A stretch of 64,000 nucleotides of DNA from Lachnospiraceae bacterium (GCA_017448245.1 JAFSLV010000041.1:1-64000), one strand, 5' to 3'; shown: positions 27,674 to 36,794, numbered from the stretch's first letter. Made by a program: numbers and translations. Notes: generated by a model not told the origin, from the sequence alone.

Positions 27674-28513
27674 TCATATGGTAAGCGCACGCTCTCCCGC
27701 CCGGACCGCGGCGACGATCTTTGCGGAAGCGTCTTTTACATAGCGGCGCACGGCCTCATCCTCCTCCGGCACCGCCGTCACAAAGGTCACTTTGACACCG
27801 GCCGCGTCAGCCGCTGCAAGGATCTGTGCCCCCACATCGGGGTGCTCCTCGTCCCATTCTCCGGTGCGCATGGTATGGAGGACCCTTTGCCAGTGGCTGA
27901 CCAGCGCGGCGCGTGCGTTGTCATCCGCCTTATTGTCCGTCACGGCACGTGTTCCCTCCGGTCCCTTGTCACCGGACAGGTACGCGCGGCTTGCGACGAG
28001 CACCCCGCCCATGTCGGCATGGATCTTTTGTTTGACTGCAAGGAGCACGTCCTGGCCCGTTTCGGGAAACGTCGTCTCCTTAAGGTCCCGCGCTGTTTTG
28101 TAATAATCCTCAAGGCACTCTTTTGCCAACGCGTCCGCGAATGCGCAAAAAGCCGCAAGCTTATTTTTTGCATCCGTCTCCTTCCCGTTGTCCTCCAAAA
28201 ATGACGACGCTGACAGCGATACGTCATATCCCGCAAAATGCGCGGTGTCAAGGGCTTCCTTTACCGAGAGCCGGACATCCCCGGGGGAAATCATGTCCGT
28301 CTCTCCCGACATCAGGAGGAGATTTGCCGTGCGCTTTACGAGGACCCCCGCAACGAGGGCTTCCTTCAGACGTGCGCGAAATGCTTCTTCCGGACACGCA
28401 AGACACTTTCCGGGATCGAGGAGCTCTTCGATCGCCAACAGATACGTCCCGCACAAAGCGCAGATCGCGTCATACAGGCGCTTTCTTTCGGAGACAGTTT
28501 GCTCTTTCGTCAT
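27674..28513 (-). CDS. Degenerate kinase-like protein with an H-box but no ATPase domain
   Basis: 279 soluble residues. The N-terminus (RLYDAICALC, KRTANLLLMSGE) resembles the cytosolic part of the 21334 sensor. The middle has KQKIHADMGGVLVASRAYL with H165, clearly similar to the H-box of the 20264 kinase (KERIHDSLGQVLLSTRYYL). The protein ends at AAVRAGERALTI, where an N-box would be, without Asn and without a glycine lid. It is probably a phosphotransfer or dimerisation partner, or a decaying kinase. The start overlaps the LuxR-type regulator stop (ATGA). 54 nt separate it from the hybrid kinase. Confidence 0.6.
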   Translation of the reverse strand: MTKEQTVSERKRLYDAICALCGTYLLAIEELLDPGKCLACPEEAFRARLKEALVAGVLVKRTANLLLMSGETDMISPGDVRLSVKEALDTAHFAGYDVSLSASSFLEDNGKETDAKNKLAAFCAFADALAKECLEDYYKTARDLKETTFPETGQDVLLAVKQKIHADMGGVLVASRAYLSGDKGPEGTRAVTDNKADDNARAALVSHWQRVLHTMRTGEWDEEHPDVGAQILAAADAAGVKVTFVTAVPEEDEAVRRYVKDASAKIVAAVRAGERALTI

Positions 28514-29160
28514 TCGGGAATCACCAGGCCGACTTCCCTTGCCCGGATCGCCATTTCCGTTCTGGTATGAAAGCCGGTTTTGGACATCATGATTTTGATG
28601 TAGTCGCGGACGGTATTGACCGAAAGATACAGATGCTCCGCGATCTCCTGATTGGTGGAGCCGCGGGCGACCTCGCGCAGGATATCGAGCTCCCTTGCGG
28701 TGAGCTCCTTGCTGGTGATGAGCCCGAGTGGCAGCTCCGGGGAGTCGTCGGGATAGACCTGTTCTCCCTGCATGGTGCGGTCGCAGATTTCAAGAAGTGC
28801 TTCCTCTCCCGCTTCCTTATACCAGAAGCTGTCGATTCCGCCTTCCTTTGCGCGGCGGATATAGCTGACCTCGGGAAGCGACGTGATGATGACGATTTTG
28901 ATGTCCGGATGATCTTTTTTGATGAGGGAGGCGGCTTCAATGCCGCTTGCGCCAAGCTCCGTATAGACATCCATCAGGATGAGTTCTACCCCACCCCTGC
29001 TACAGAAAGCGGGCGCGAGATCGGCATTTTTTAAGTGTCCGGCGACCTCGTATCTGCCGGAGGACAAAAGAAATGTTTCAAAGAGCTTGGCGGTGATGTC
29101 CTGGTCTTCCACGAGCAGGACACGTATCTTCTTGTCTGCGGATTTTGATTTCCTTGCCAT
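28510..29160 (-). CDS. LuxR/NarL-type response regulator
   Basis: 216 residues: receiver with D64 (LILMDVYTELG) and a C-terminal LuxR helix-turn-helix (about 150-216: ELTARELDILREVARGST, NQEIAEHLYLSVNTVRDYI). ATG 29160 has GGGAGG 8 nt upstream and is preferred over ATG 29184. It is the first gene of the eight-gene signalling operon that also encodes a NarX-type kinase. It is the best candidate activator for the 7-2-7 operators at 19.8-52.6 kb. Its paralogue is at 49526. No clear promoter is seen in the 67 nt before it. Confidence 0.92.
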   Translation of the reverse strand: MARKSKSADKKIRVLLVEDQDITAKLFETFLLSSGRYEVAGHLKNADLAPAFCSRGGVELILMDVYTELGASGIEAASLIKKDHPDIKIVIITSLPEVSYIRRAKEGGIDSFWYKEAGEEALLEICDRTMQGEQVYPDDSPELPLGLITSKELTARELDILREVARGSTNQEIAEHLYLSVNTVRDYIKIMMSKTGFHTRTEMAIRAREVGLVIPE

Positions 29161-29227
29161 GTCAAACGCCTCCCGTCCGGGCATGCTTTACCGATGCGCA
29201 TGACTGCCGGAGGTCTTTTTTGTGCGC

Positions 29228-29273
29228 AAAAAAAAGACCGCCGTGATATCTCTTCTATGATACCACAGCGGTC
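29228..29273 (-). terminator. Strong terminator of the 29288 lipoprotein gene
   Basis: On the minus strand GACCGC...GCGGTC arms (29236-29273) enclose a second TGTGGTATCA/TGATATCACG pairing and are followed by a T8 run (29228-29235). It is almost the same sequence as the terminator at 36842-36883. Confidence 0.85.
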
Positions 29274-29287
29274 CGCATTATGCCAAA

Positions 29288-30184
29288 TTACGGTTCGTTA
29301 TCGCCCTCCGCATCCTGCTGTTCCTGCATCTCGAGCTCGAGCTGTTCGCGCTCCTCCTCCGACAAAACGCGGCTTAAGAAAATCGTGAGTGCTTCGTCGT
29401 CACCGCTTTCCGCGCCGTTCATCACAAGGCGCATATAGCCGTCCTCCTGGATGCCGATCGTGATCGTGATCTTTTCCGCACCCGTGCCGTCGGTAAAGGT
29501 GAGCTGTCCGTCCGAAAGGGTAAACTTTGCGATGTCGTCACCGAAGATGTCACCGCCCAAAGCGACGTTTTCACCCTCGATATAGATGTCGGTGTTGTCG
29601 TCGATTGCCTGTGCGCTTATCGTATAGCCCTGAAGTCCCACGAAATCGCTTGTCCAGTAGCCGTCAAAATCGCCGCTCTTCAGGTCCGTCCGAAGTGCCG
29701 CTTCCTCGTACATGTAGGGTACATCGCGTGTAAAAAACATATCCAGCGCCGTCCAGATGAGCATGTCACTGCGTACGTCAAGCGGCGCATGTGTATCATC
29801 ATCCAAAAAGATAAAGCCGTCGTCATATTTCCAGGTGCCCGATTGCACCTCCGCGTTCTCATCGGTGGCGGAAGCGGCCGCTTTTTCCAAAAGCGATGCG
29901 GCGTCCTCCTCCGCGGCGATGCCGATGCTCAAAAGATATGTATCGTCGTCCTGTAACAGGAGCGTCATCGGAAAGCCCTGCGGCGATGCGTACCAGGCGC
30001 CGATGTAGTTGTCCTCAATGCGCGGCTCTCTCGGTGTCTCTTCACTCGTCGCTTCCTGCGCGCTGTCCGAAGACTCCGTCTCCGGAGACTGCGTCTGCGG
30101 ACCGGGATCGACCATGGCGCCAGAGCAGCCTGCGAACACCAGCATCATCCCCGCGAGCAATATCCCTGTCATCTGCTTTTTCAT
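29288..30184 (-). CDS. Secreted lipoprotein of unknown function
   Basis: 298 residues. Lipoprotein signal MKKQMTGILLAGMMLVFAGC with the lipidated Cys at 20. An acidic Ser/Thr/Glu linker follows, then beta-rich sequence (YIGAWYASPQGFPMTLLLQDDDTYLLSIG, DFDGYWTSDF), and a Glu/Gln-rich tail (SEEEREQLELEMQEQQ). The GxW-type repeats suggest a small beta-barrel or calycin-like fold, but no family is recognised. GGAGG precedes ATG 30184. Its promoter (30253-30296) carries the shared operator, and a strong terminator follows, so it is a single-gene target. Confidence 0.8.
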   Translation of the reverse strand: MKKQMTGILLAGMMLVFAGCSGAMVDPGPQTQSPETESSDSAQEATSEETPREPRIEDNYIGAWYASPQGFPMTLLLQDDDTYLLSIGIAAEEDAASLLEKAAASATDENAEVQSGTWKYDDGFIFLDDDTHAPLDVRSDMLIWTALDMFFTRDVPYMYEEAALRTDLKSGDFDGYWTSDFVGLQGYTISAQAIDDNTDIYIEGENVALGGDIFGDDIAKFTLSDGQLTFTDGTGAEKITITIGIQEDGYMRLVMNGAESGDDEALTIFLSRVLSEEEREQLELEMQEQQDAEGDNEP

Positions 30185-30252
30185 GATGTTTTTCCTCCGT
30201 ATCGGAATACAGTGTTTTTCCCGTGCATAATCATGCGCTATGGCACATGATT

Positions 30253-30296
30253 ACCATAGCGCATTCTGATCCTTTGCACACCCTACATTTGAGGGG
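30253..30296 (-). promoter_or_regulatory. Regulon promoter 2: 7-2-7 operator + TATGGT (lipoprotein 29288)
   Basis: Operator CCCTACATTTGAGGGG (30281-30296, plus strand); on the minus strand TGTAGG, 23 bp, TATGGT (30258-30253). The -35 position reads GTGTGC. The -10 lies in the left arm of a perfect hairpin TGCGCTATGG / CCATAGCGCA. No T-run follows, which argues against a terminator role. The rest of 30185-30464 holds the divergent promoter of the ATPase gene and a partial AGAACCGTCCCC repeat. Confidence 0.8.
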
Positions 30297-30337
30297 TTTT
30301 CTCTGCAAGAACCGTCCCCGCCTCCCCATATACACGG

Positions 30338-30366
30338 TTGCAAACAATCAGGATTTATGCTATACT
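30338..30366 (+). promoter_or_regulatory. Promoter of the ATPase gene
   Basis: TTGCAA (30338-30343), 17 bp, TATACT (30361-30366). The leader of about 90 nt contains a perfect 10-bp hairpin, TAATCTGCTG (30407-30416) / CAGCAGATTA (30441-30450), ending 15 nt before the start codon and directly before the CGGAG ribosome binding site. Confidence 0.65.
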
Positions 30367-30464
30367 GTGATTGTATTTCAGCAAAATATGCGCGCATAAC
30401 ACCGCATAATCTGCTGGAATATAGTAATATATACAGTTTTCAGCAGATTATAACGGAGAATGCC

Positions 30465-31886
30465 ATGAGTATCCTTGGGAGAGAAAAAGAACAGGATGTC
30501 CTGTCGGGGTGCCTGAAATCCATGCGTCCGGAGCTGCTTGTCGTCTTCGGGCGTCGCCGTGTCGGCAAAACCTTCCTGATCAGAGAGTATTTCAACGAAC
30601 ACTTCTCTTTTTATACGACCGGAATACCGGATGAAAAAACCCGCAATCAGCTGAAGGCATTCCATGAGTCCCTGATCAGCTTCGGTGATCAGACCAACAC
30701 CATTCCCCGGGATTGGTTTGAGGCATTCAGACGTCTTCGCGGCATATTAGAAGGAAAAACCGTCCGGCGCGACTATTCAAGCGGAAAAAGAGTTGTGTTC
30801 CTGGATGAAGTCCCCTGGATGGACACCGCCAGATCGGATTTTAAGCCGGCGTTTGACTTTTTCTGGAACAGCTGGGGGAGTGCACAGAAGGATCTTCTGT
30901 TGATTATATGCGGTTCCGCAACCTCATGGATCATAAACAACATCCTGAATGACAAAGGCGGGTTTCATAACAGAATCACCAGGCAGATACAGTTAGCGCC
31001 GTTCAATCTGCGTGAGTGTAAAGCTTTTTTTGAGCATAACGGCATACGTCTCAGCAGAGATAACATGATAGAGAGTTATATGATTTTCGGCGGGATACCG
31101 TATTATCTGAATCTGTTTGACAAAAGACTGAGCCTCGCGCAAAATGTGGACAGCCTGATCTTCGACGACAGAGGAGATCTTCATCACGAGTATGAGCGAT
31201 TGTTCCGGTCCTTGTTTAAAAGGCCCGAAAACCATATAAAGATTATAGAGACGATGGCCGGAATAAAAAAAGGCCTTCAAAGAACCGATCTTGTTAAAAT
31301 GTCCGGTGTCCCGGACGGGGAAGGACTCACGAAAGCGCTTCGCGAGCTGGAGCAGTGCGGCTTTATCCGGCATTTCCAGAATCTGACAACCCGGCACAAC
31401 AATACTTTCTATCAGGTCATCGATCCTTTTGTTTTGTTTTCTCTGTCCTTTCTTCGTGACGGGAAAACAAAAACATGGCAGGCCTTTCTGAAATCTCCCG
31501 GTTATTATGCCTGGAGAGGAAATGCCTTTGAAATGGTATGCCTTGCACACATTCCCCAGATCAAATCGGCACTGGGCATTTCCGGAATTGAAAGCACCGA
31601 ATATTCCTGGAGGAGCAAACAGAAGGATGGCGGTACGCAGATCGACCTGTTGATCGACAGGCGCGACGATGTCATCAACCTGTGCGAAATGAAATGCACC
31701 GACAAAGCGTTTGAGATCACCAAAGAATACAGAAATGATATTATAAACAAGGTTGACACCTTCCTCAGGGAAGCGCACCCGGACAAATCCGTACATGTTA
31801 CACTGATCACTTCAAACGGATTAAAGGAAAACAGGTACACGGATGTCGTTCAGAATAACATCCTGCCGGAAAGCCTTTTTCAATAA
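30465..31886 (+). CDS. Archaeal-type AAA ATPase with DUF234 domain
   Basis: 473 residues. The N-terminal P-loop ATPase has Walker A GRRRVGKT (29-36) and Walker B VVFLDEVPWMD. A winged-helix-like middle follows (GVPDGEGLTKALRELEQCGFI), and a C-terminal DUF234 nuclease-like domain (IDLLIDRRDDVINLCEMK). This PF01637/DUF234 family is widespread in anaerobes, with unclear function. ATG 30465 is chosen because GGAG lies 6 nt upstream and the sequence MSILGREKEQ is the family start; an in-frame ATG at 30357 lies before the promoter's -10. It is A+T richer than its neighbours, suggesting transfer. Confidence 0.88.
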   Translation: MSILGREKEQDVLSGCLKSMRPELLVVFGRRRVGKTFLIREYFNEHFSFYTTGIPDEKTRNQLKAFHESLISFGDQTNTIPRDWFEAFRRLRGILEGKTVRRDYSSGKRVVFLDEVPWMDTARSDFKPAFDFFWNSWGSAQKDLLLIICGSATSWIINNILNDKGGFHNRITRQIQLAPFNLRECKAFFEHNGIRLSRDNMIESYMIFGGIPYYLNLFDKRLSLAQNVDSLIFDDRGDLHHEYERLFRSLFKRPENHIKIIETMAGIKKGLQRTDLVKMSGVPDGEGLTKALRELEQCGFIRHFQNLTTRHNNTFYQVIDPFVLFSLSFLRDGKTKTWQAFLKSPGYYAWRGNAFEMVCLAHIPQIKSALGISGIESTEYSWRSKQKDGGTQIDLLIDRRDDVINLCEMKCTDKAFEITKEYRNDIINKVDTFLREAHPDKSVHVTLITSNGLKENRYTDVVQNNILPESLFQ

Positions 31887-31898
31887 CCCCGAAGGCAG

Positions 31899-31924
31899 GG
31901 GGACGGAAATCCGTCCCCATTTTT
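31899..31924 (+). terminator. Terminator of the ATPase gene
   Basis: GGGGACGG (31899-31906) pairs with CCGTCCCC (31911-31918), followed by ATTTTT. The stem resembles the GGGGACGGTTCT repeat family. The 137 bp from here to 32061 hold nothing I can name. Confidence 0.75.
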
Positions 31925-32061
31925 CTGTACCTGTTTGTTTCTGTATGTGCTTGTTTCTGTTGCCTTTTTCGGGCATGCTGTAGTGACCGATTCACTTTAG
32001 GCACGCACCCCGGGCGGGCATTCTTTGTCACAGAGACTTTCTCCGACGGAACCGATCGCGG

Positions 32062-35019
32062 TTATTTTAATTCCAGCAAATTCGTGTCGACTTTTACAAA
32101 ATCCCAATAACCATATGCTTCCGATTGGAACATCTGTCCGTTTGCATCCGTTACTACGAACCTGAATTTTTGCCAGCCTTGCTGCTCAATTATTTCATCC
32201 TGCCATTTCACATAATAATAATAGGGGAGGTCAGCATAAAACCAATATTTGTCATTATTTATTATCATCTTGCTTTCGGACAAATACTCGTATTCTTCCC
32301 CAGTCATATCGAGGTTCCGTATCAAATAAAATTCGACATCATAAGGCGCACTACCACCATGAACAGCATAGTTGATGTAGTATCCTCCAGGACTTACCTT
32401 TATGCTTAAATCCTCCACACTTAGTTTCACATCCACCTTCACCTCCCGGCTGTATGTCGTTGTGCCGGTTTTTGTGTCATAGACCTTGCAGCGGTAGACG
32501 CCGCAGATGTCTTCGGCGCTTCCCTTTGCCCACTTTGTCTGTGCGCTCCCCGAAGGCCACCAGAGGCCGTTACTTCTCTTCTTTTGCCAGTAGTAGCGCA
32601 GGGTACTGTCATCGCCGGATCCGGAGGCGGCATTGCAGTACATGCCGGCGGAATAGGCATCGTCTTCCCGGTAATCCAGCAGCACATCCTCCGGTTCATG
32701 GACGATATGGATTCCCGTTCCGGCCCAGCTCACGCTGATGTTTTCCGTCCGTACGGTCTCTCCGTTTTTGTCCGACACGATGCAGCGGTAGGTGCCGGGG
32801 GAGGTGGCATAATACGTCGATACGGAAAAACGCTCTGTCCTTCGGTAAATATCCTGCCAGAGCGTGCCGGCATCTTCCTCTTCTCCGTACGGAAGGTACT
32901 GCCACTGATAGGTATAAGGTGCCGTGCCGCCTTTCACATAGGTGCTCAGTGCGCAGGGCGCGGTTTGGCTGTAGATCTTGCCGCTCTCCGTATGGCTTTC
33001 GATTTCCAGGGTCGTCTCGTAGGGTGACACCTTTGCAGATCTGGAATACACATACCTGCCCTGTGCGTCCTCGATGCGGATATAGTAATATCCGGGTTCC
33101 CAGGCATCAAAACTACACATAAAATCATCGCTGGTTTCACGGACAACTTCCTTGTTTGCATGATACAGGATATAGGTGAAGGGTGCATCTCCATGGTCAT
33201 CGTATAAGGTGACCTCTATTGGACACGGGGTCTCACCGTCCCCGGATAGCACTCCGTCCTCCGGCTGCTCTTCGATATCCAGTTTGTACGGCATGACGGT
33301 CGTATATGCACTCTGCGTCTCCCCGTCCGCGTCGGTCACGGTGAGCGCGTAGGTGTCCTGTCCCGTTTCATTGGCGGTGAGGGGCACATAATAGACAGCG
33401 GCATCCATCCCGTCCCAATCCTTTTCCGTGATCGTATCTTCCCCGCGCAGGGTACCGTTCACAAACCACTGTATCGTATAGGGAGCCGTACCGCCGCGGT
33501 AGTAAAAGCCGATCTCCCGTTCGCCTTCCTCCGGCTCCCACTCGATCTCTTCACTCTCCACCCACAGATTCAAAGGCTCTGTATTGACGACCTTTACGGT
33601 CTGTGAGGTCAGCGGCTCATCCGCGCTTCCCACGTAAATATCACAGTAGTATTCGCCCTCCTCCCGGATGATGCATTCCGGATCCTCGCCCGCAAGCGTG
33701 CCGTCAACCGCAAACCATTCATAAAGCGCATCCTCCGTACCGCGTCCGCCGGACACAAGGCAATCAAGCGTCACGGGGCCGTCATGGAGGTTTCCGCCCT
33801 GCGGCTGTCTGCTGATGTAGGGCATATGGTATACAGACACGGGATCCGATTCCACCTTGTTGCCTGCCGCGTCCGTGATGATGCAGTAATAGTTGCGTTC
33901 GCCTTTTGACGCAGTATAGGTCGGACCCTCAGTCCCGACAGTTGTCCCCCTGCCGGAAAATACACCGTAGTGCCGCTGCCTTGCGCGGCGGGAACCGCCC
34001 CTGGAGGAGGTGCGGTAGCGCGACGCGGTCTGTGTAAAGGCTGCCCGTCCGCCTGACGACCGTCGTGCCGCAAAAGCGGCTGCCCTGTAGTCAGCCAGGC
34101 TTGCGGACGTGCCTGCCAAAGCATTGAGTGCGGATGTATGCAGTACCTCGCGCCATTCATAGCTGTAGGGCTCCACACCGCCTTCGACCGTTACGGACAG
34201 TGTGATCTGCTCTCCGGAGCCGTACGGGATGTCAAATTCGCCCTCCGTCTGCTCCGTAATCCTGAGCTCTTCCGCGTTATCCTGCCTGTTTGCACGATCC
34301 GGATCCGTGTGGCGCAGCAGGTTGAAGAGCGCAGGCCCCGCGGGAAGCGTCTGCGTCTCCTCTTCGCCGCAGCGGCGGCAGATGGCGTGCGCTTCGCCGT
34401 CGGTGAAGCCGTCCGGCTGTACGGTGCCGCTTCTGTCCCAGTCGTGGCCGAGCGCCGGAAGCGTATCCGTCCTTGCATCATTGCATCGCGTGCACTTCGT
34501 TACCTTTGTGCCGGTTTCCGTACAGGTCGGCTGTTTTGTGACCGTTTCCTGATAGGCATGACCGATCGCCGCGATCTCTTCCGTCTTTGTGTCACCGCAG
34601 CGCGTGCACTTGATCTCCCTTACGCCCGCCTGTGTGCAGGTCGCTTCTCTGGTCACCGTGATGCTGTCGTAGGCATGGCCTGTAGCGAGGATTTCCTCCG
34701 TGCGCTTTTCGCCGCAGCGCGTACAGGTAAAGGTCCTCACGCCGTTCGACGTGCATGTCTGCTGAACAGTGACCGTGCCGCCGTCAAAGGCATGGCCAAG
34801 GGCGGGGGTGGGTTCGGTGGTTTCTGTCAAACACCACTTGCATTTCCAAAACTTCGCCCCTTCCGCGGTACAGGTCGCGGCGTTTTCATGTGCCAGTTCC
34901 CACTCGTGCGTACAAAACTGCGGTTCCATGGCCTGCACCGTCACCGGCAAGGCCGTGGGCATCGCCGTCACAATCAGTGCCGCAAGCAAAACCATGATCC
35001 ACGCTTTTGTCTTTTTCAT
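32062..35019 (-). CDS. Large secreted surface protein with paired-Cys repeats and Ig-like modules
   Basis: 985 residues. After a signal peptide (MKKTKAWIMVLLAALIVTAM, cleavage near VQA) come five repeats of about 42 residues. Each has the pattern C-x-G-x-x-x-C-T-R-C-G followed by GHA/GHD (CTSNGVRTFTCTRCGEK, CTQAGVREIKCTRCGDT). The remaining 750 residues are a series of Ig/PKD-like modules with GG(T/V)(E/A)PY(S/T)Y signatures (VEGGVEPYSYEW, RGGTAPYTIQW, KGGTAPYTYQW). Such proteins are surface-exposed, probably adhesive. No LPXTG anchor is visible. ATG 35019 is preferred over GTG 35046. The promoter is at 35136-35179. Confidence 0.82.
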   Translation of the reverse strand: MKKTKAWIMVLLAALIVTAMPTALPVTVQAMEPQFCTHEWELAHENAATCTAEGAKFWKCKWCLTETTEPTPALGHAFDGGTVTVQQTCTSNGVRTFTCTRCGEKRTEEILATGHAYDSITVTREATCTQAGVREIKCTRCGDTKTEEIAAIGHAYQETVTKQPTCTETGTKVTKCTRCNDARTDTLPALGHDWDRSGTVQPDGFTDGEAHAICRRCGEEETQTLPAGPALFNLLRHTDPDRANRQDNAEELRITEQTEGEFDIPYGSGEQITLSVTVEGGVEPYSYEWREVLHTSALNALAGTSASLADYRAAAFAARRSSGGRAAFTQTASRYRTSSRGGSRRARQRHYGVFSGRGTTVGTEGPTYTASKGERNYYCIITDAAGNKVESDPVSVYHMPYISRQPQGGNLHDGPVTLDCLVSGGRGTEDALYEWFAVDGTLAGEDPECIIREEGEYYCDIYVGSADEPLTSQTVKVVNTEPLNLWVESEEIEWEPEEGEREIGFYYRGGTAPYTIQWFVNGTLRGEDTITEKDWDGMDAAVYYVPLTANETGQDTYALTVTDADGETQSAYTTVMPYKLDIEEQPEDGVLSGDGETPCPIEVTLYDDHGDAPFTYILYHANKEVVRETSDDFMCSFDAWEPGYYYIRIEDAQGRYVYSRSAKVSPYETTLEIESHTESGKIYSQTAPCALSTYVKGGTAPYTYQWQYLPYGEEEDAGTLWQDIYRRTERFSVSTYYATSPGTYRCIVSDKNGETVRTENISVSWAGTGIHIVHEPEDVLLDYREDDAYSAGMYCNAASGSGDDSTLRYYWQKKRSNGLWWPSGSAQTKWAKGSAEDICGVYRCKVYDTKTGTTTYSREVKVDVKLSVEDLSIKVSPGGYYINYAVHGGSAPYDVEFYLIRNLDMTGEEYEYLSESKMIINNDKYWFYADLPYYYYVKWQDEIIEQQGWQKFRFVVTDANGQMFQSEAYGYWDFVKVDTNLLELK

Positions 35020-35135
35020 CTGTCTACCCTCACTCTCTTTTTTCACCGTGTGCTATCCCAAGCGATGTGTCTTATTTGTAACCTTTTGCCTTTTGCGTCT
35101 TAACGGCGCACAAAAAATACGCCTGCTTTGTTACA

Positions 35136-35179
35136 AGCATAGCGTATTCTTTCGCCTCGCACACCCTACAAATGAGGGG
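35136..35179 (-). promoter_or_regulatory. Regulon promoter 3: 7-2-7 operator + TATGCT (surface protein 32062)
   Basis: Operator CCCTACAAATGAGGGG (35164-35179, plus strand); on the minus strand TGTAGG, 23 bp, TATGCT (35141-35136). The -35 position is GTGTGC. The flanking hairpin is AATACGC..GCTT / AAGC..GCGTATT, with different bases but the same pairing as in the other members. The operator ends 5 bp before the stop codon of the upstream ATPase gene. Confidence 0.8.
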
Positions 35180-35183
35180 TATT

Positions 35184-36794
35184 TTATTTCACAAATCGTT
35201 CGATCCGGCAGGTATGGGTTTTTTCTTTTTCGTCATAGGAAACGCCGACGAAGAGAATGTCGCCCTGATAATGAGACAGGGATTCGTAGTATTGCTTTTC
35301 TTTGATCTGGTCGATCGCGCTGGCGGCGGAATCATTTTTTTTCAGTTCGATGATCATCGCGGGGATGTCCGAAAGAAACGGAATGAAGGTCACATCGGAA
35401 AAGCCCTTGCCGGCCGTCATCTCTTTCACGACCGTATATTTGTTGAGCGCATAAATATAGGCCAGGTAGATCGCCGACTGCAGGGCGTCCTCATTGTTGT
35501 AAGAACGGTTGCTCGTCACATGGATATGCGAACGGTCAAGGGCTTTTGCAACCGCTTCCTCATTGCCCGCAAGCGTTTCCGCGAGCAGTTCTTTGGAGTC
35601 CTGTATGATACGATCCGTTTCCTTATAATCCGGCATCCGGTTCAACGCGCGCACCCACTCGTCCCGCACCTCCTTGTTGGGGATGCGGCAGGTTCTTTCT
35701 GCGCTGTTGTATGCCAGATAGCCCACATGCATCAAATAGGTGAAAACATCATTGCGGTTTTGAAAATCCGTCATGGTGTTCAGATAGCTTTCGGGATCCA
35801 CGTCCACCTGTTCCCCGGACATCATCCGGATCACCGCCTCGCGGGTACCCTCGAAATCACGGGAGACAAAGTCAGAAATCACTTCATAAGAAGATGTCTT
35901 TCCCCAGTAGCTGCCAAGCTTTCTGTTTTTGACGGCCTTTACCACGGACTCCGGGTTGTACACCTCGTAATATTCCTCTTTGCCGTAATCCGCGTCCGGA
36001 TTATATTTTTCCAGCTGATAGCCGTCGTACCATTTCCTGCACTCGCGAAAATCCAAACGATGTCCCTCACACAACGCACGCGTCTCCTCCGATGTAAAAC
36101 CGACAAACTCCGCCAGTTCACGCGCGTTCAGGATCGTATATTCCTCAAAATTATTGAGCTTCGACTGGATCTTGTCGCGCACGACGGGCAGGATCCCCGT
36201 GAGATACGCAAGCGAGATCGCGGAGCGCAGCGTGTCTGACTTGAACAGGCCGTTTAAGAAGCTTAAAAATGTGTCAAACAGTTCCTGCGGCACCTGCTCC
36301 CGCACCAGCACGTCGTATTCGTCGATCAGGAGGATAAAGGTTTCGCCGGTCTTTTCATAAATCCGCAGGATGCTTTGTGCGAGGGAATCATCCTCTTCCA
36401 GTGATACCGAAGGAAACTGTTCGCGCATTTCCCGTTTGATTTCGAGTGTCAGACGGTTCAATAACTTCACTTTATCCGTCGTATTCTGGTACTCGCTGTT
36501 CATGTCAATCTTGATGACATTGTATTTGTTCAGCTTTTCCTCAAATGACGGATCCTGAGCGATCTTGTATGGCGCAAAGAGCTGCCTCGCGTCGCAGCCT
36601 TTGGAATAATACGCATTCAGCATATTTCCCGCGATCGTCTTTCCGAAGCGCCTAGGGCGGGATACGCAGATATAGTTATTCCCCGTGTCAATAAAACGGT
36701 TGATTTCTTTGATCATCATCGTCTTATCGACATAGATGTCCGCCGCCAGTGTCCGTCTGAAGTTTTCATATCCAGGATTCAGATAAATACCCAT
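35184..36794 (-). CDS. AAA-ATPase-like protein with PD-(D/E)XK nuclease domain
   Basis: 536 residues. Walker A is SRPRRFGKT (45-53); Walker B FILLIDEYDVLV. The C-terminal 100 residues carry a PD-(D/E)XK nuclease-type core (FSDVTFIPFLSDIPAMIIELKK). This is the AAA-ATPase_like/PDDEXK_9 pair found in many copies in Firmicutes and Bacteroidetes, with no proven role; toxin, mobile-element or defence roles have been proposed. ATG 36794 (MGIYLNPGYENFRR, GGGAG upstream) is the family start; the frame extends to 36896 through the upstream terminator and is rejected there. Confidence 0.88.
   Translation of the reverse strand: MGIYLNPGYENFRRTLAADIYVDKTMMIKEINRFIDTGNNYICVSRPRRFGKTIAGNMLNAYYSKGCDARQLFAPYKIAQDPSFEEKLNKYNVIKIDMNSEYQNTTDKVKLLNRLTLEIKREMREQFPSVSLEEDDSLAQSILRIYEKTGETFILLIDEYDVLVREQVPQELFDTFLSFLNGLFKSDTLRSAISLAYLTGILPVVRDKIQSKLNNFEEYTILNARELAEFVGFTSEETRALCEGHRLDFRECRKWYDGYQLEKYNPDADYGKEEYYEVYNPESVVKAVKNRKLGSYWGKTSSYEVISDFVSRDFEGTREAVIRMMSGEQVDVDPESYLNTMTDFQNRNDVFTYLMHVGYLAYNSAERTCRIPNKEVRDEWVRALNRMPDYKETDRIIQDSKELLAETLAGNEEAVAKALDRSHIHVTSNRSYNNEDALQSAIYLAYIYALNKYTVVKEMTAGKGFSDVTFIPFLSDIPAMIIELKKNDSAASAIDQIKEKQYYESLSHYQGDILFVGVSYDEKEKTHTCRIERFVK

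Noticed and set aside
31807-32031. 74-codon minus-strand frame between the ATPase and the surface protein gene
   Set aside because: No ribosome binding site, overlaps the ATPase 3' end and its terminator, and resembles degraded repeat sequence only.
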